Part shown: piece after piece, positions 1-8,636 of the stretch
Numbering within the stretch: position 1 is the first letter of the stretch
Layout of the letters: each line of letters opens with the position of its first letter
NCBI RefSeq assembly: GCF_002904295.1
Contig: NZ_PPHG01000096.1
Coordinates: 1 to 64,000, forward strand
Length of the DNA: 64,000 bases
DNA from: Amycolatopsis sp. CA-128772
GTDB taxonomy: Bacteria; Actinomycetota; Actinomycetes; Mycobacteriales; Pseudonocardiaceae
Reading direction: 5' to 3'
The notes under the pieces: model-generated
The model's database searches: none
The model's input: the letters and a program-made list of their open reading frames with translations, nothing else
Told to the model about the DNA's origin: nothing
Program-made: the position numbers and the translations under genes

Positions 1-482
1 CCGCGCCGCCACCCGCGTGGGCCCCGCCGCCGGCCGACTGGACGCCCCCGCCGGACCCGGAGACCCGCTGGGTCCCGCAGCCGGAGGCGTGGGAAGAACC
101 GCCGTGGAACGAGCGCGCCCGGGTGGCGAGCCCGGTGCCGGTGGTGAACTCGCGGGTCCGCCCGTACACCCGCACGGGCGGGCGCACGCGGTCCGACCAC
201 AACCTGGCCCTGGAGGCGCTGGTCTCGACGTCCGATGACGGGCGCCGCTACCGCGGGGTCCGTTCGGTCGAGCACCGCCGGATCTGCGACCTGTGCCTGG
301 ACACCCGGTCCGTGGCGGAGATCGCCGCGCACCTGCGGCTGCCGCTGGGCGTGGTGAAGGTGCTGGTCGGCGACATGGCCGACATCGGCCTGGTGCTGAT
401 CCACCAGACCGAGCTGATCCTCGGCGACCGGTCGTCCCGCGAGTTCATGGAACGCGTCCTGGCCGGCCTGCGCGCGCTCTGA
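1..482 (+). CDS. DUF742 family protein, 5'-truncated by the window edge
   Basis: The open frame enters from the left edge (first complete codon at base 3) and ends at TGA 480-482. The visible N-terminal part is rich in proline and tryptophan. It is followed by a winged-helix-like region containing RRICDLCLD and the segment VAEIAAHLRLPLGVVKVL. This is the usual architecture of DUF742 proteins. In actinomycetes these are normally encoded with a nitrate-sensor-like histidine kinase, a roadblock/LC7 protein and a small GTPase (conservon-type operon), which would lie outside the window. The true start codon is not visible. The last 235 bp are overlapped by the converging gene on the other strand, which is unusual. 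Confidence 0.85.
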   Translation, partial: APPPAWAPPPADWTPPPDPETRWVPQPEAWEEPPWNERARVASPVPVVNSRVRPYTRTGGRTRSDHNLALEALVSTSDDGRRYRGVRSVEHRRICDLCLDTRSVAEIAAHLRLPLGVVKVLVGDMADIGLVLIHQTELILGDRSSREFMERVLAGLRAL

Positions 483-1063
483 CCGGCGAGGTCGAGGGCC
501 AGGGTGTTGCCCGGGCCCGGGACGAAGGCGTTGATCAGCGGAGTCGCCGAGCCGCAGTTCTCGAAGGCCCCGATCGCGTAGGTCGACTCGAGGCGGCCGC
601 CGCGGCCGGTGGCGAAGTCGTCCGACGCGAGGGCGGTGGTCACCGGCTCTTTCGTGCCGCACTTCGCGCCGACGTCGTACGGCATGCCGTTGACGTGGAC
701 GTCGGAGAGCGTGACAGGCCAGGTCGCCGAGCCGGAGAACCCGCCGAACATCGAGCCTTCGGCGTGGCCGGGGCCGAAGGTGACGGTCCCGTCGATCCGG
801 CCGACGCCCGGCACCGACCGGGTGACGGGCACCGGCGGCAGCGTGAACGTGCCGGTGAAGCTGTACGGCCCGATCAGGGTGTACACCTCGAACTGCCCGG
901 GCCCGAGGTTCAGGTAGACGTCCGCCTTCGCGATGTGCGTGCTCCCGCCGACGGAGTACTTCGAGTAGACCGGCGGCCCGGCGGCGTCGGCCGTGGCCGC
1001 TGTTGCGGCTCCGGCCACGACGGTCGCGGCGGCCACCGCGGTCACGCGCGTTCCCCACTTCAT
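248..1063 (-). CDS. Secreted hypothetical protein with an overlapping C-terminal extension
   Basis: The ATG at 1063 begins a clear Sec signal peptide: KW..R, then an alanine/valine-rich core ending near ATADAAG. The mature part is a beta-rich exported domain of about 165 residues with two widely spaced cysteines (CGT and NCG). I do not recognise a named function. It resembles small secreted actinomycete proteins that end shortly after a PGPGNT motif. Here the frame stays open for about 85 more residues, very rich in Arg and Ser, antisense to the DUF742 gene, and stops only at 248-250. That tail looks like antisense translation rather than a folded domain, so an ancestral stop has probably been lost or deleted. 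Confidence 0.65.
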   Translation of the reverse strand: MKWGTRVTAVAAATVVAGAATAATADAAGPPVYSKYSVGGSTHIAKADVYLNLGPGQFEVYTLIGPYSFTGTFTLPPVPVTRSVPGVGRIDGTVTFGPGHAEGSMFGGFSGSATWPVTLSDVHVNGMPYDVGAKCGTKEPVTTALASDDFATGRGGRLESTYAIGAFENCGSATPLINAFVPGPGNTLALDLAGQSARRPARTRSMNSRDDRSPRISSVWWISTRPMSAMSPTSTFTTPSGSRRCAAISATDRVSRHRSQIRRCSTERTPR

Positions 1064-1118
1064 GGATCAGGCTTACCACCCGCCCGGGCCCTCCGGCGGC
1101 GATTCACCGAATCCGGCG

Positions 1119-3356
1119 TCAGTCCTCGACGAGGGCGGCGGAGGTGATGCGGTGCAGCGAGTACCGCTCGTTGTTGTCCCCTTCGAGGACGCCGCCGCCG
1201 ACGCGAACCGGCCGGACGACGCGCTGGCTCGCGGTCCCTTTCGAGTCCACGAACCCGATCCAGACCTCACGGCGTTCGAGCGTGGCCCGGGACAGCAGCT
1301 CCAGCGTCGCCGACGTGTCCGCGCCGCCGCCGACCGGCGCGCGGACCGCCGAGCCCCGGCGGCGGGCCGTCGCCGCGTCACCCGCACGGAGGTTGGAGAC
1401 GATCCGGGCCGCCTGGTCCTCGGTCAGGACCGCCTGCTCGCCCGGGCTGCGGCGGGCCGCCCGGGCCTTCGCCGGCAGGCGGCGGCCGCCCGGCCGGATG
1501 TCGACCACGCGGCCGTCCGGGCCCTCCGCCGCCGGGGCGAAGCCGGCGCCGCGCAGGGCCGCCAGGACCTCGTGCAGCGGGTCCGGGCTGATCACGACCG
1601 TCGGCGCGATCAGCCGCAGCGCGTGCTCCGCGGCGATCGGATGGGCCAGCAGCTCGGCCAGCAGCGCCTCGTCGTCGCAGCGCAGGAAGGACGCCGCCGT
1701 GCCGCCGCGCAGCCGGCCGTGGCGGCGGGCGACGTCGTCGACCAGGTAACTCAGGCCCTGCGGTACCGGCGTCGCCGACTTGGCCTTGAACAGCGCGTGC
1801 AGCTCGTCGGCGGTGCGCCCGGTGTCCAGCGCCCGCCGCACCGAGCCCTCGGTGATCCGGTAGACCGTCGCGTGCCCCGCCGACTCGACGTCGGCCACGG
1901 CCGACATCTCCGTGGCCAGCTCCGGCTCCAGCGGTCCCGGCGCGACGACCGTCAGGTCGGCCTGCAGCAGCACGTGGTCCACCGGCGCGGGCAGCGCGTC
2001 CAGGATCGCCTCGACCGCGGCCGGCCGGTCGTCGGCGAGCAGCGCGCGCGTCGCCGTCGTGACGCCGCCGAGCCCGACCAGGCCCAGCGCCGACGCCTCG
2101 GCCATCGTCCAGCGGACGGTCTCGTCCCGCAGCCGCCCGCCCCGGCGCGGGGCGCGCCAGGCCAGCACCGCGACGAGCTCGTCGACGCTCTTCACCCCGG
2201 CGCCCGCGGGGAGGTCGGCCAGCGCCGAGAGAACCCGCCGCCGGGTGACCGGCGCCAGCGGGCGGCGCAGCTCCTCCGACAGCGGCGCGATCGGCTTGTC
2301 CTTGGCGTCGCGGCCGCCGGCCAGCCCCGGCAGCCGCGGCAGTTCCAGCCACGCCTGGGCGAGCGTCATCCACCGCTGCGCGGTCGGCGACGCGAGCCAC
2401 GAGTCGGTCAGCGTCGTCGGCACCCACTCGGGCACGGTCGCCTCGCTGTCCGCGACGAGCCCGGCGCCCACGGCCAGCTCGGCCAGCAGCACCGCCTGGG
2501 TCTCGTCGATCTCCAGGTCCTTGGCGAGCTTCTTCAGCTCGCGCACGCCGAGACCGCCCGACTTGAGCACCGGCGGCGGCGCGGCCGACCACGAGCGCAG
2601 CAGGGCTTCGGTGTGGCGCAGGAACTCCATCGCCTCGCCGGCCGCCGCCTGGTCCAAAGTGGACGTCTGGTGCGGGTGGCGCGGCAGCTCCGGCTCGGTG
2701 AGCGCGCCCGGCGCGAACACCCCGCCGCGCAGCGCGACGCCGAGCTCGCGCGGCAGTTCGACGGTCTGGTCGTCGCGCCGCAGCAGCAGGCCGCGGGCGA
2801 GCAGCTTCTGCACCGGCGTCTCGGCCTTTTCGAGCGAAAACTCCCGCCCGGCGTCGCGCGTGCGCCCGATGGGCGGCCCGGCGGCGAGGGCGTTCAGCAC
2901 CGCGCGCTCGTCTTCGGACAGCTCGGCGAGCCGGGCTTCGAGGTCTTCGCCGGCCAGCGCCGCCGAGGACGCGCCCAGCCCGGCCGGGAACGGCCCGAGG
3001 GCTTCGCGGGCGGCGGGCGGCACGCGCACGGCGTCGTCCGGGCCCCAGGCCAGCGCCCGCGCGCGCAGCCGGGCCAGCGGCTCGGCGATGTCGGCCCCGA
3101 CGAGCTTCGCGACGTCTTCGACCGGCACGGGGTCGCGGTCGGCGCCGGCGAGCAGGCAGGCTTCGAGCACGGAGATGGTGACGGTGTCGAGGTCCTCGCA
3201 GGCGCGCGCGACCGAGCCCGGCGTGCCGGCCCGGGTGGCCAGCACCGTGCTGTCGGAGGGCGGCGGCGTGGACAGGTCGCGCCGCGTGCGGAGCAGCTCT
3301 GCGAGCGCGCCGTCGGGCTCCGCACGCAGCCAGTCCGCCAAGGAGGTCGCGGGCAT
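1119..3356 (-). CDS. Helicase-associated protein (XPB/Ssl2-like N-terminal type, Helicase_C_3)
   Basis: A large protein of 745 residues starting at ATG 3356 (MPATSLADWL). The N-terminal half is helical and lacks Walker motifs. The C-terminal part contains a conserved region around SYLVDDVARRHGRL and LRLIAPTVVISPDPL, and a final segment resembling a WYL domain (about residues 690-740). The family matches M. tuberculosis Rv0862c, which sits beside the XPB-type DNA helicase gene ercc3; no helicase partner is visible here. A role in DNA repair or helicase loading is inferred from family context only. It diverges from the small gene at 3446. Long open frames on the opposite strand are GC-bias shadows. 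Confidence 0.85.
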   Translation of the reverse strand: MPATSLADWLRAEPDGALAELLRTRRDLSTPPPSDSTVLATRAGTPGSVARACEDLDTVTISVLEACLLAGADRDPVPVEDVAKLVGADIAEPLARLRARALAWGPDDAVRVPPAAREALGPFPAGLGASSAALAGEDLEARLAELSEDERAVLNALAAGPPIGRTRDAGREFSLEKAETPVQKLLARGLLLRRDDQTVELPRELGVALRGGVFAPGALTEPELPRHPHQTSTLDQAAAGEAMEFLRHTEALLRSWSAAPPPVLKSGGLGVRELKKLAKDLEIDETQAVLLAELAVGAGLVADSEATVPEWVPTTLTDSWLASPTAQRWMTLAQAWLELPRLPGLAGGRDAKDKPIAPLSEELRRPLAPVTRRRVLSALADLPAGAGVKSVDELVAVLAWRAPRRGGRLRDETVRWTMAEASALGLVGLGGVTTATRALLADDRPAAVEAILDALPAPVDHVLLQADLTVVAPGPLEPELATEMSAVADVESAGHATVYRITEGSVRRALDTGRTADELHALFKAKSATPVPQGLSYLVDDVARRHGRLRGGTAASFLRCDDEALLAELLAHPIAAEHALRLIAPTVVISPDPLHEVLAALRGAGFAPAAEGPDGRVVDIRPGGRRLPAKARAARRSPGEQAVLTEDQAARIVSNLRAGDAATARRRGSAVRAPVGGGADTSATLELLSRATLERREVWIGFVDSKGTASQRVVRPVRVGGGVLEGDNNERYSLHRITSAALVED

Positions 3357-3445
3357 AGAAGACCAGGGTACCGGGCGGTTGAGCCGGGCCGCGCGGGCTC
3401 AGGCAGACTGTCCGGGTACAACCGTGGACGGCTGTGGAGGACGTT

Positions 3446-3625
3446 GTGGCCAAGGGTGAGAAGAAGCACAAGGGCGTCGATCCGACCTGGCCCGGCGAGG
3501 CCGGCGAGCACCCCGTGACCGAGCTCGCGTCCGACCGCCAGGGCGCGCTGTCGCCGTTCGGCGACATCGCCTTCCCGCTCGACACGGTGCCCTATGTGCA
3601 CCCGGAGACCGAGATCAACCGGTAG
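3446..3625 (+). CDS. Small conserved hypothetical protein
   Basis: A 59-residue hydrophilic protein (MAKGEKKHKG...) with no signal peptide or membrane segment. I chose GTG 3446 because GGAGG lies about five bases upstream. An in-frame GTG at 3434 would overlap that ribosome binding site. The protein has a lysine-rich start and a conserved-looking C-terminal part (GDIAFPLDTVPYVHPETEINR region). No function can be assigned. It lies between the divergent helicase-associated gene and the malic enzyme gene, about 100 bp before the latter, and may be cotranscribed with it. Confidence 0.6.
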   Translation: MAKGEKKHKGVDPTWPGEAGEHPVTELASDRQGALSPFGDIAFPLDTVPYVHPETEINR

Positions 3626-3727
3626 CGAGAGTTACTGGTCAGTACCGGTATCGGCCCCTCGTGAGGGCGGTCACGGGAGTAGGTTTCCCTCCGTCCCAGC
3701 CCGCTTTTCCCACACGGGGGTAGTGCC

Positions 3728-5116
<1,389 letters not shown>

Positions 5117-5136
5117 TCCCGAAGTAGCCTCGGGGC

Positions 5137-5607
5137 GTGAGTGAACTCAGCCACGTCGACGAGACCGGCGCCGCCCGGATGGTCGACGTCTCCGGCAAGA
5201 CCGCGACCGCCCGCACCGCGCTCGCCGCCGGCACCGTGCGGACCACCGCCGAGGTGCTCCGGCTGCTGGCCGTCGACGGCCTCCCGAAGGGCGATGCACT
5301 GGCCACCGCCCGGATCGCCGGGATCATGGGCGCCAAGCGGGTGCCCGAGCTCATCCCGCTGTGCCACCAGATCGCGCTGTCCGGGGTCAAGGTCGAGTTC
5401 ACCCTCGGCGAGACCGAGGTCGGCATCCGCGCGACGGCCAAGACGACCGACGTCACCGGCGTCGAGATGGAGGCGCTGACCGCGGTGGCGGTCGCCGGGC
5501 TGACCCTGCACGACATGATCAAGGCCGTCGACCCGGCGGCGACCCTGGACGAGGTCCGCCTGCTCCGCAAGGACGGCGGCAAGACCGGAACGTGGGAGCG
5601 GCCGTGA
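5137..5607 (+). CDS. moaC: Cyclic pyranopterin monophosphate synthase MoaC
   Basis: The second step of molybdenum cofactor synthesis: it converts the MoaA product 3',8-cyclo-GTP into cyclic pyranopterin monophosphate. 156 residues, the usual length for the family. Key signatures are present: MVDVSGK near the N-terminus, ELIPLCHQI, the GVEMEALTA segment and the C-terminal DMIKAVD with catalytic Lys/Asp. The start is GTG 5137. The stop overlaps the start of the mogA-moaE fusion by four bases (GTGA), so the two are translationally coupled. The partner moaA and moaD lie on the other strand beyond rpf. Confidence 0.96.
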   Translation: MSELSHVDETGAARMVDVSGKTATARTALAAGTVRTTAEVLRLLAVDGLPKGDALATARIAGIMGAKRVPELIPLCHQIALSGVKVEFTLGETEVGIRATAKTTDVTGVEMEALTAVAVAGLTLHDMIKAVDPAATLDEVRLLRKDGGKTGTWERP

Positions 5608-6524
5608 AGCGCACCGCACGCGTGATCGTGGCGTCCAACCGCGCCGCGAAGGGCGTCTACGAGGACAAGACGGGCCCGGTCATCACGGCCTGGCTGGCGG
5701 ACCGCGGGTACGACGTCCCGGCCCCGGTCGTCGTCGAGGACGGCGACCCGGTGGGGGTGGCCCTGCGGTCGGCGCTGGCCGACGGCGTCGCGGTGGTGCT
5801 GACGACGGGCGGTACGGGTATCTCGCCGACGGACCGCACCCCGGACGTCACCCGCGCGGTCCTGGACCACGAGCTCCCGGGCGTGGCGGACGCGATCCGC
5901 GCGGCCGGCCTCCCGAAGGTGCCGACGGCGGTGCTCTCGCGCGGCGTGGCGGGCGTGGCGGGCCGGACCCTGGTGGTGAACCTCCCGGGCTCCACCGGCG
6001 GCGTCAGGGACGGCCTGGGCGTGCTGGAGGGCATCTTGGAGCACGCGGTGGACCAACTGGCGGGCGGCGACCACCCGCGCGCGGCCGCTCCGGCGCCGCT
6101 GGTGCGCGTGGCGCGAGCGCTGGTGACCGAGGAGCCGCTGTCGGTCGAGGAGCACGCCCGCCTGGTCGAGGACGACGCGGCGGGCGCGGTGGTGACGTTC
6201 TCGGGCGTGGTCCGCGACCACGACGGCGGCAAGGGCGTCCGGGACCTGACGTACGAAGGTCACCCGAGCGCGAGCCAGGTGATCGAGGACGTGGTGGCGG
6301 ACCTGTCGGCCCGCTGGCCGGGCGTCCGCGCGGTGGCGGTGAGCCACCGGCTGGGGCCGCTGACGATCGGCGACGTGGCCCTGGCGTGCGCGGTGGCGGC
6401 GGAGCACCGCGGGCAGGCGTTCTCGGCGTGCTCGGAGCTGGTGGACGAGGTCAAGGCGCGCCTGCCGGTGTGGAAGCACCAGCACTTCACCGACGGCACG
6501 GACGAGTGGGTCAACTCGCCCTGA
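5604..6524 (+). CDS. MogA/MoaB-MoaE fusion protein of molybdenum cofactor synthesis
   Basis: A 306-residue protein joining two Moco enzymes. Residues about 1-160 form a MogA/MoaB domain (molybdopterin adenylylation) with the TTGGTG signature at 67-72 and NLPGSTGGV further on. Residues about 170-306 form MoaE, the large subunit of molybdopterin synthase, with VTFSGVVRDHDGG, HRLGPLTIGD and the C-terminal active-site region LPVWKHQHF. In M. tuberculosis the equivalents (mog and moaE2) are adjacent separate genes, so this looks like a fusion of neighbours. The start is GTG 5604, inside the moaC stop. The fusion could channel the dithiolene product to adenylylation (inference). Confidence 0.93.
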   Translation: MKRTARVIVASNRAAKGVYEDKTGPVITAWLADRGYDVPAPVVVEDGDPVGVALRSALADGVAVVLTTGGTGISPTDRTPDVTRAVLDHELPGVADAIRAAGLPKVPTAVLSRGVAGVAGRTLVVNLPGSTGGVRDGLGVLEGILEHAVDQLAGGDHPRAAAPAPLVRVARALVTEEPLSVEEHARLVEDDAAGAVVTFSGVVRDHDGGKGVRDLTYEGHPSASQVIEDVVADLSARWPGVRAVAVSHRLGPLTIGDVALACAVAAEHRGQAFSACSELVDEVKARLPVWKHQHFTDGTDEWVNSP

Positions 6525-6566
6525 CCCCCGGGACGGCGGCTGCAGCAATCGCCGTGGAACGTGTGA

Positions 6567-6605
6567 AGGGCTCCCACCGCCCGGGGGATCGGCGGTGGGA
6601 GCCCT
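6567..6605. terminator. Bidirectional terminator between the mogA-moaE fusion and rpf
   Basis: A perfect 15-bp inverted repeat (arms 6567-6581 and 6591-6605) with a 9-base loop, placed between the 3' ends of two converging genes. There is no clear T-run on either side, as is common for actinomycete hairpin terminators. Confidence 0.8.
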
Positions 6606-6651
6606 GTCAGGTCACGGCTCGAGGCCGGACTCGCGCATCACTGCGTGATCG

Positions 6652-7305
6652 TCACTTGGTGGCGATCTTCTGCCCGACGAGGATCAGGTCCGCGTTCGGG
6701 ATGTACTTCGCGTTCAGGTCCTGCAGCTTCTGGTAGCCGCCCTGGACGTTGAACTGCTTGGCGATCTTCGACAGGGTGTCGCCCGCCACGACGGTGTAGT
6801 TGCCCGCCGGGTTGGAGCTGCTCACGCCGGTCGCCGCGGGGGCCGCCGGAGCCGGCGCCGCCGCCTTCGCCGCCTTCTTCGGGGCGGTCGCGGTCGTGTC
6901 CTTCTTCGGGGTCACCTTCTTGGTGGTCTTGCCGGTGGCCTTCGGGGCCGACGAACCGCCGCCGCCCTTCTTGCCACAGACCGGCCACGCGCCGATGCCC
7001 TGACCCTGCAGGACGCGCTCGGCCACGGCGATCTGCTGCTCGCGGGACGCGTTCGCCGCGCTGCCGGTGCCGCCGTAGGCCTTCCAGGTGCTCTGCGAGA
7101 ACTGCAGGCCGCCGTAGTAGCCGTTGCCGGTGTTGGTGTTCCAGTTGCCGCTGCTCTCACACTGCGCGATGGCGTCCCAGTTGGTCGCCGACGCGGGGGT
7201 CGCGGCGATCGCGAGGGGCGCGCCGACCGCGATGCCCGCGATGGCGACGCGAGCGACGGTGCGGGTGGCAGCGGACATCTTGCGGTGCTTGCCTCGGTAA
7301 GACAT
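6652..7305 (-). CDS. Resuscitation-promoting factor: Rpf transglycosylase domain plus LysM
   Basis: A secreted cell-wall lytic enzyme that promotes growth from dormancy. The 217-residue protein has a basic N-terminus and signal peptide (ending near TPASA), then the Rpf domain at about residues 41-112 (NWDAIAQCESSGNWN, GYYGGLQFS, the catalytic Glu within QCESSG). A Lys/Ala/Pro linker follows and then a C-terminal LysM peptidoglycan-binding domain (YTVVAGDTLSKIA). The gene corresponds positionally to M. tuberculosis rpfA, between moaE and moaD. Its leader of several hundred bases carries a probable c-di-AMP riboswitch and, further upstream, a CRP-like site. Translation is likely from ATG 7305; a second ATG ten codons in is possible. 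Confidence 0.95.
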   Translation of the reverse strand: MSYRGKHRKMSAATRTVARVAIAGIAVGAPLAIAATPASATNWDAIAQCESSGNWNTNTGNGYYGGLQFSQSTWKAYGGTGSAANASREQQIAVAERVLQGQGIGAWPVCGKKGGGGSSAPKATGKTTKKVTPKKDTTATAPKKAAKAAAPAPAAPAATGVSSSNPAGNYTVVAGDTLSKIAKQFNVQGGYQKLQDLNAKYIPNADLILVGQKIATK

Positions 7306-7326
7306 TTGAATGCATCTCGGTTTCCC

Positions 7327-7496
7327 AGCGCCTACGACCCAGTGGTGAGGGTCAGGATCGGGGTCCTGGCGCCGGCCGTCTCAGACCGGCAGACGAGTCC
7401 GACGCACGGCGCGTCATCGTCGTCCCCTCGTCCCTGTCCGGAAATGCTTTCGCTCGGGGTATGGGTCCGGGGATCCGTCGGACAGGGCTAGGCGCT
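7327..7496 (-). promoter_or_regulatory. Probable c-di-AMP (ydaO/yuaA-type) riboswitch in the rpf leader
   Basis: The leader is closed by a perfect 7-bp P1 helix, AGCGCCT/AGGCGCT on the transcript (+ strand 7490-7496 and 7327-7333). The 3' part contains GTCGTAGGCGC, resembling the conserved 3' end of ydaO-class riboswitches. The interior has GC-rich paired segments (for example TGTCCGACGGA and CCCCGG). The element ends 21 nt before the rpf start. Riboswitches of this class are documented upstream of rpf genes in Streptomyces and mycobacteria. I assigned the class by position and conserved blocks, without a covariance search. Confidence 0.65.
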
Positions 7497-7582
7497 ACGG
7501 ATTCCCGGTGTTGCGCGGTCGGTCGGGGCCAACCGAAAAGCGACGGTACGTAACGATGGCCGTGATCGGAAATTATTCGGGG

Positions 7583-7598
7583 CGTGACCTACGTCACA
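7583..7598 (-). promoter_or_regulatory. CRP-like operator upstream of rpf
   Basis: TGTGACGTAGGTCACG on the rpf strand matches 9 of 10 fixed positions of the actinobacterial CRP consensus TGTGA-N6-TCACA. It lies about 85 bp upstream of the riboswitch. CRP (Rv3676) is known to control rpfA in M. tuberculosis, and Crp plays a similar role in Streptomyces. Confidence 0.6.
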
Positions 7599-7599
7599 G

Positions 7600-8374
7600 T
7601 AACGACACGCAACCCTGGCCGATACAGGTGTTTGTGCAGGTCAGGCGGCCGTTATCTGCCCGTTTCCTGGTCGAGATAAAACACGGATCGTGAGGCTTGC
7701 ATCACGTGTTTCGCGTAGCGAATGGCCCATTCGCGACGCCCGGAACGCGATTGGAGCGCGCATCTTATGACCACCGGCAGGACGGCGCCAGACTTGACAA
7801 TCCTGCCCCAGTTGCCCCTTGAGTCACAGCAGTCCCACCTGTTAGGGGGGTTTGCGGCCACGCCCGGAGCGACCCCGGCGGCCGACCTCGCTCGCCGGGG
7901 CCGAAACGGGGCGCGGACCAGGTGAAACAGGTCACCGGACGGGTGGTGCCCGGCGGGGATCAGCTTCTCGCGAACACCCGGAACTGGTGACGCGCCACGC
8001 CGAGGACCGGAAAAGCCGGTCGGCGAGCGGTCGGCGGCGGCGCCCGAGCGGTCGCCGGGATACAGACACACCGAAGTCAGGGCCCTCCGCCGGACGGCCC
8101 ACCTGCTTGCAAGCTTCGGCGCAAAACGCGCGGCGCCACCCCCAGCCGGGTCGCCTCGCGCACCCGGAGGGTCGGCTGGCGTACCCAGACTGTCGGCTCA
8201 CGCACCCAGATGGTCGGCTGGCGTGGCCCGGATGGCCGGTTTACGTGATCAGGAGGCCGCCACTCTGCGGTGGGCTACCCGCGCCGAGCCGACCTCCCAG
8301 GCGCGTGAGCTAGCCGGCAGGGGCGAGAGGAGCCGGCGGGGAGGTGGGCAGAGAGAAGCGGTGAGGCGGGTGGG
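7600..8374. other. Gene-free region upstream of rpf and downstream of moaD
   Basis: I find no convincing coding sequence in about 770 bp. The short open frames here have no family likeness, start signal or sensible composition. The rpf-proximal part is locally less GC-rich, as expected for a promoter region. The distal part holds a small 21-bp tandem repeat (8159-8243). Confidence 0.5.
8159..8243. repeat. Four imperfect tandem copies of a 21-bp unit
   Basis: Units begin at 8159, 8180, 8201 and 8222 and share the pattern CGNACCC(A/G)GANNGTCGGCT. The last copy is the most divergent and about one base longer. It is non-coding and lies about 130 bp beyond the moaD stop. Confidence 0.7.
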
Positions 8375-8635
8375 TCAGCCGCCGGCGAAAGGGGGGAGGA
8401 CGTCCAGCTCCGCGCCGTCCGTCAGTGGGCGGCTCAGATCCCGCACCGCCACCCCGTCCAGCAGGTAGCTCACCGCGTCCAGGATGCGCGGCAGCCCCTC
8501 CGGGTGGCGGCGGCGCAGCTCGGCCACCGCGTCGGCGACCGTTGCGCCGTCCGGTAGCTGCACCTTCTCCTCTTCCGTCCCAGCGGCCGCGCGGGCCGCC
8601 GCGAAGTACCGCACCACGATCGTCACGGGACCCAT
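8375..8635 (-). CDS. moaD: MoaD, molybdopterin synthase sulfur carrier subunit
   Basis: An 86-residue ubiquitin-fold (MoaD/ThiS) protein ending in the diagnostic Gly-Gly tail (LPPFAGG), which becomes a thiocarboxylate and donates sulfur to cyclic pyranopterin monophosphate. Conserved features include FAAARAAAG near the N-terminus and LPDGATVADAV. Its working partner is the MoaE half of the fusion protein encoded at 5604-6524. It lies one base downstream of moaA, so the two form an operon. The corresponding mycobacterial pair is moaA2-moaD2. Confidence 0.94.
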   Translation of the reverse strand: MGPVTIVVRYFAAARAAAGTEEEKVQLPDGATVADAVAELRRRHPEGLPRILDAVSYLLDGVAVRDLSRPLTDGAELDVLPPFAGG

Positions 8636-8636
8636 C

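Noticed and set aside
993..3518. An 841-codon open frame on the + strand
   Set aside because: Antisense to the helicase-associated gene; its composition (Arg, Gln and His rich) is typical of high-GC shadow frames and no domain is recognisable.
7722..7925. A 67-codon plus-strand frame upstream of rpf
   Set aside because: No ribosome binding site, no family likeness, and it lies in a probable promoter region.
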